Assembly: GCA_023453335.1 (NCBI GenBank)
Contig: JAEXTU010000029.1
Span: forward strand, 1 to 5,107
DNA from: Pseudomonadota bacterium
Lineage (GTDB): Bacteria; Desulfobacterota; Desulfovibrionia; Desulfovibrionales; Desulfovibrionaceae
DNA length: 5,107 nt
Reading direction: 5' to 3'
Program-made: the position numbers and the translations under genes
The notes under the pieces: model-generated
What the model was told of the DNA's origin: nothing
Seen by the model: the letters and a program-made list of their open reading frames with translations, nothing else
Database searches by the model: none
Part shown: piece after piece, positions 4,709-5,107 of the stretch
Layout: each line of letters starts with the position of its first letter
Numbering within the stretch: the stretch's first letter is position 1

Positions 4709-5107
4709 ATGCCTGCCCCTCTGCTTCTGCTCACCCTGGGCGACCCTGACGGCCTGGGTCCGGAACTGGTCTGCCGCCTGCTGGGGACCGGGGACCTGGC
4801 CCTGGATCGGCCGGTCCTGGCCCTGGGACCGGAGAGCGCCCTGTTGTCCGCGGCCCGCGCCGCGGGCCTGGGGCGTTTCTGGGCCCGGGTGGAGGATCCC
4901 GCCGCAGCGCGTGGCCCCGGGCTGCACCTCCTAGTCCCGGGGGGCCTGGACGATTTTACCCCGGCCCCGGGCCAGGTTCGCCCCGAGGGCGGCCGCGCCG
5001 CCGGCCTGGCCCTGGAGGCGGCCTGTGCGCTGCTCAATGCCGGCCGTGCCGCCGGGGTGGTCACCTGCCCCCTGCACAAGGCCATGCTGGCGGCCGCGGG
5101 CTTTCAC
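4709..5107 (+). CDS. pdxA: PdxA-like 4-hydroxythreonine-4-phosphate dehydrogenase, N-terminal 133 codons
   Basis: PdxA oxidises 4-phosphohydroxy-L-threonine with NAD to the precursor that PdxJ condenses into pyridoxine 5'-phosphate (vitamin B6 pathway, cytosol). The fragment opens MPAPLLLLTLGDPDGLGPEL, matching the family start in which G-(D/E)-P-x-G-(I/L)-G-P-E follows roughly ten residues. It later shows PEGGRAAGLALEAAC (92-106), then GVVTCPLHKAMLAAAGFH (116-133), the equivalent of the V-T-x-P-x-x-K...AG family block. The window ends just before the expected GHTE segment with the first metal-binding His, so the catalytic site cannot be checked. The ATG at 4709 lacks a close Shine-Dalgarno. 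GGAGGGA (4677-4683) is 25 nt away but 13 nt from an in-frame TTG at 4697, and an in-frame ATG also exists at 4661, so the start is not certain. Some PdxA homologues (PdxA2 type) act on other phosphorylated hydroxy acids, and this is not ruled out. Confidence 0.85.
   Translation, partial: MPAPLLLLTLGDPDGLGPELVCRLLGTGDLALDRPVLALGPESALLSAARAAGLGRFWARVEDPAAARGPGLHLLVPGGLDDFTPAPGQVRPEGGRAAGLALEAACALLNAGRAAGVVTCPLHKAMLAAAGFH

Noticed and set aside
4211..4927. A 238-codon minus-strand frame across the CBM48 and pdxA-like genes
   Set aside because: Antisense shadow of two genes with clear motifs on the plus strand.

Overview
The window is a very GC-rich, densely coded bacterial segment with no mobile element, CRISPR array, tRNA or rRNA that I can see. 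The protein style (GlgA with a small stand-alone CBM48 protein, a PdxA-like protein, a GT9 glycosyltransferase and a short TsaC/YrdC protein), the very high GC and the weak or variable Shine-Dalgarno sequences suggest a high-GC Deltaproteobacterium, perhaps a Desulfovibrionales relative. That placement is inference from gene style, not from a database match.

Layout: (1) positions 1-248, minus strand: the first 82 codons of an unrecognised protein that runs off the left edge. (2) 325-978, plus: a TsaC/YrdC-type L-threonylcarbamoyladenylate synthase for the tRNA t6A modification, divergent from gene 1. (3) 979-1247: a non-coding or little-coding gap with unusual AT-rich composition. It holds a perfect 7-bp hairpin, two AT-rich palindromes, a possible 22-codon minus-strand small ORF with a strong repeated Shine-Dalgarno, and a long plus-strand intrinsic terminator. 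(4) 1248-2150, minus: a GT9 (heptosyltransferase-like) glycosyltransferase, convergent with tsaC. (5) 2219-2704, plus: a NUDIX hydrolase divergent from the GT9 gene. (6) 2793-4250, plus: full-length glycogen synthase GlgA. (7) 4289-4597, plus: a 102-residue stand-alone CBM48 glycogen-binding protein, 38 bp after glgA and probably co-transcribed. (8) 4709-5107, plus: the N-terminal part of a PdxA-like dehydrogenase, cut by the right edge.

Functionally the core is a small glycogen module. GlgA elongates the alpha-1,4-glucan, and the CBM48 protein is predicted to bind the same polymer and may tether or modulate enzymes on the granule. The other genes are housekeeping (tRNA modification, nucleotide clean-up, pyridoxal phosphate biosynthesis) or cell-envelope glycan genes.

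The stretch that ordinary genes do not explain is 979-1247. The plus-strand terminator there could end tsaC transcripts or a separate small RNA. The opposite strand carries a plausible microprotein whose ribosome binding site sits directly against the same hairpin.
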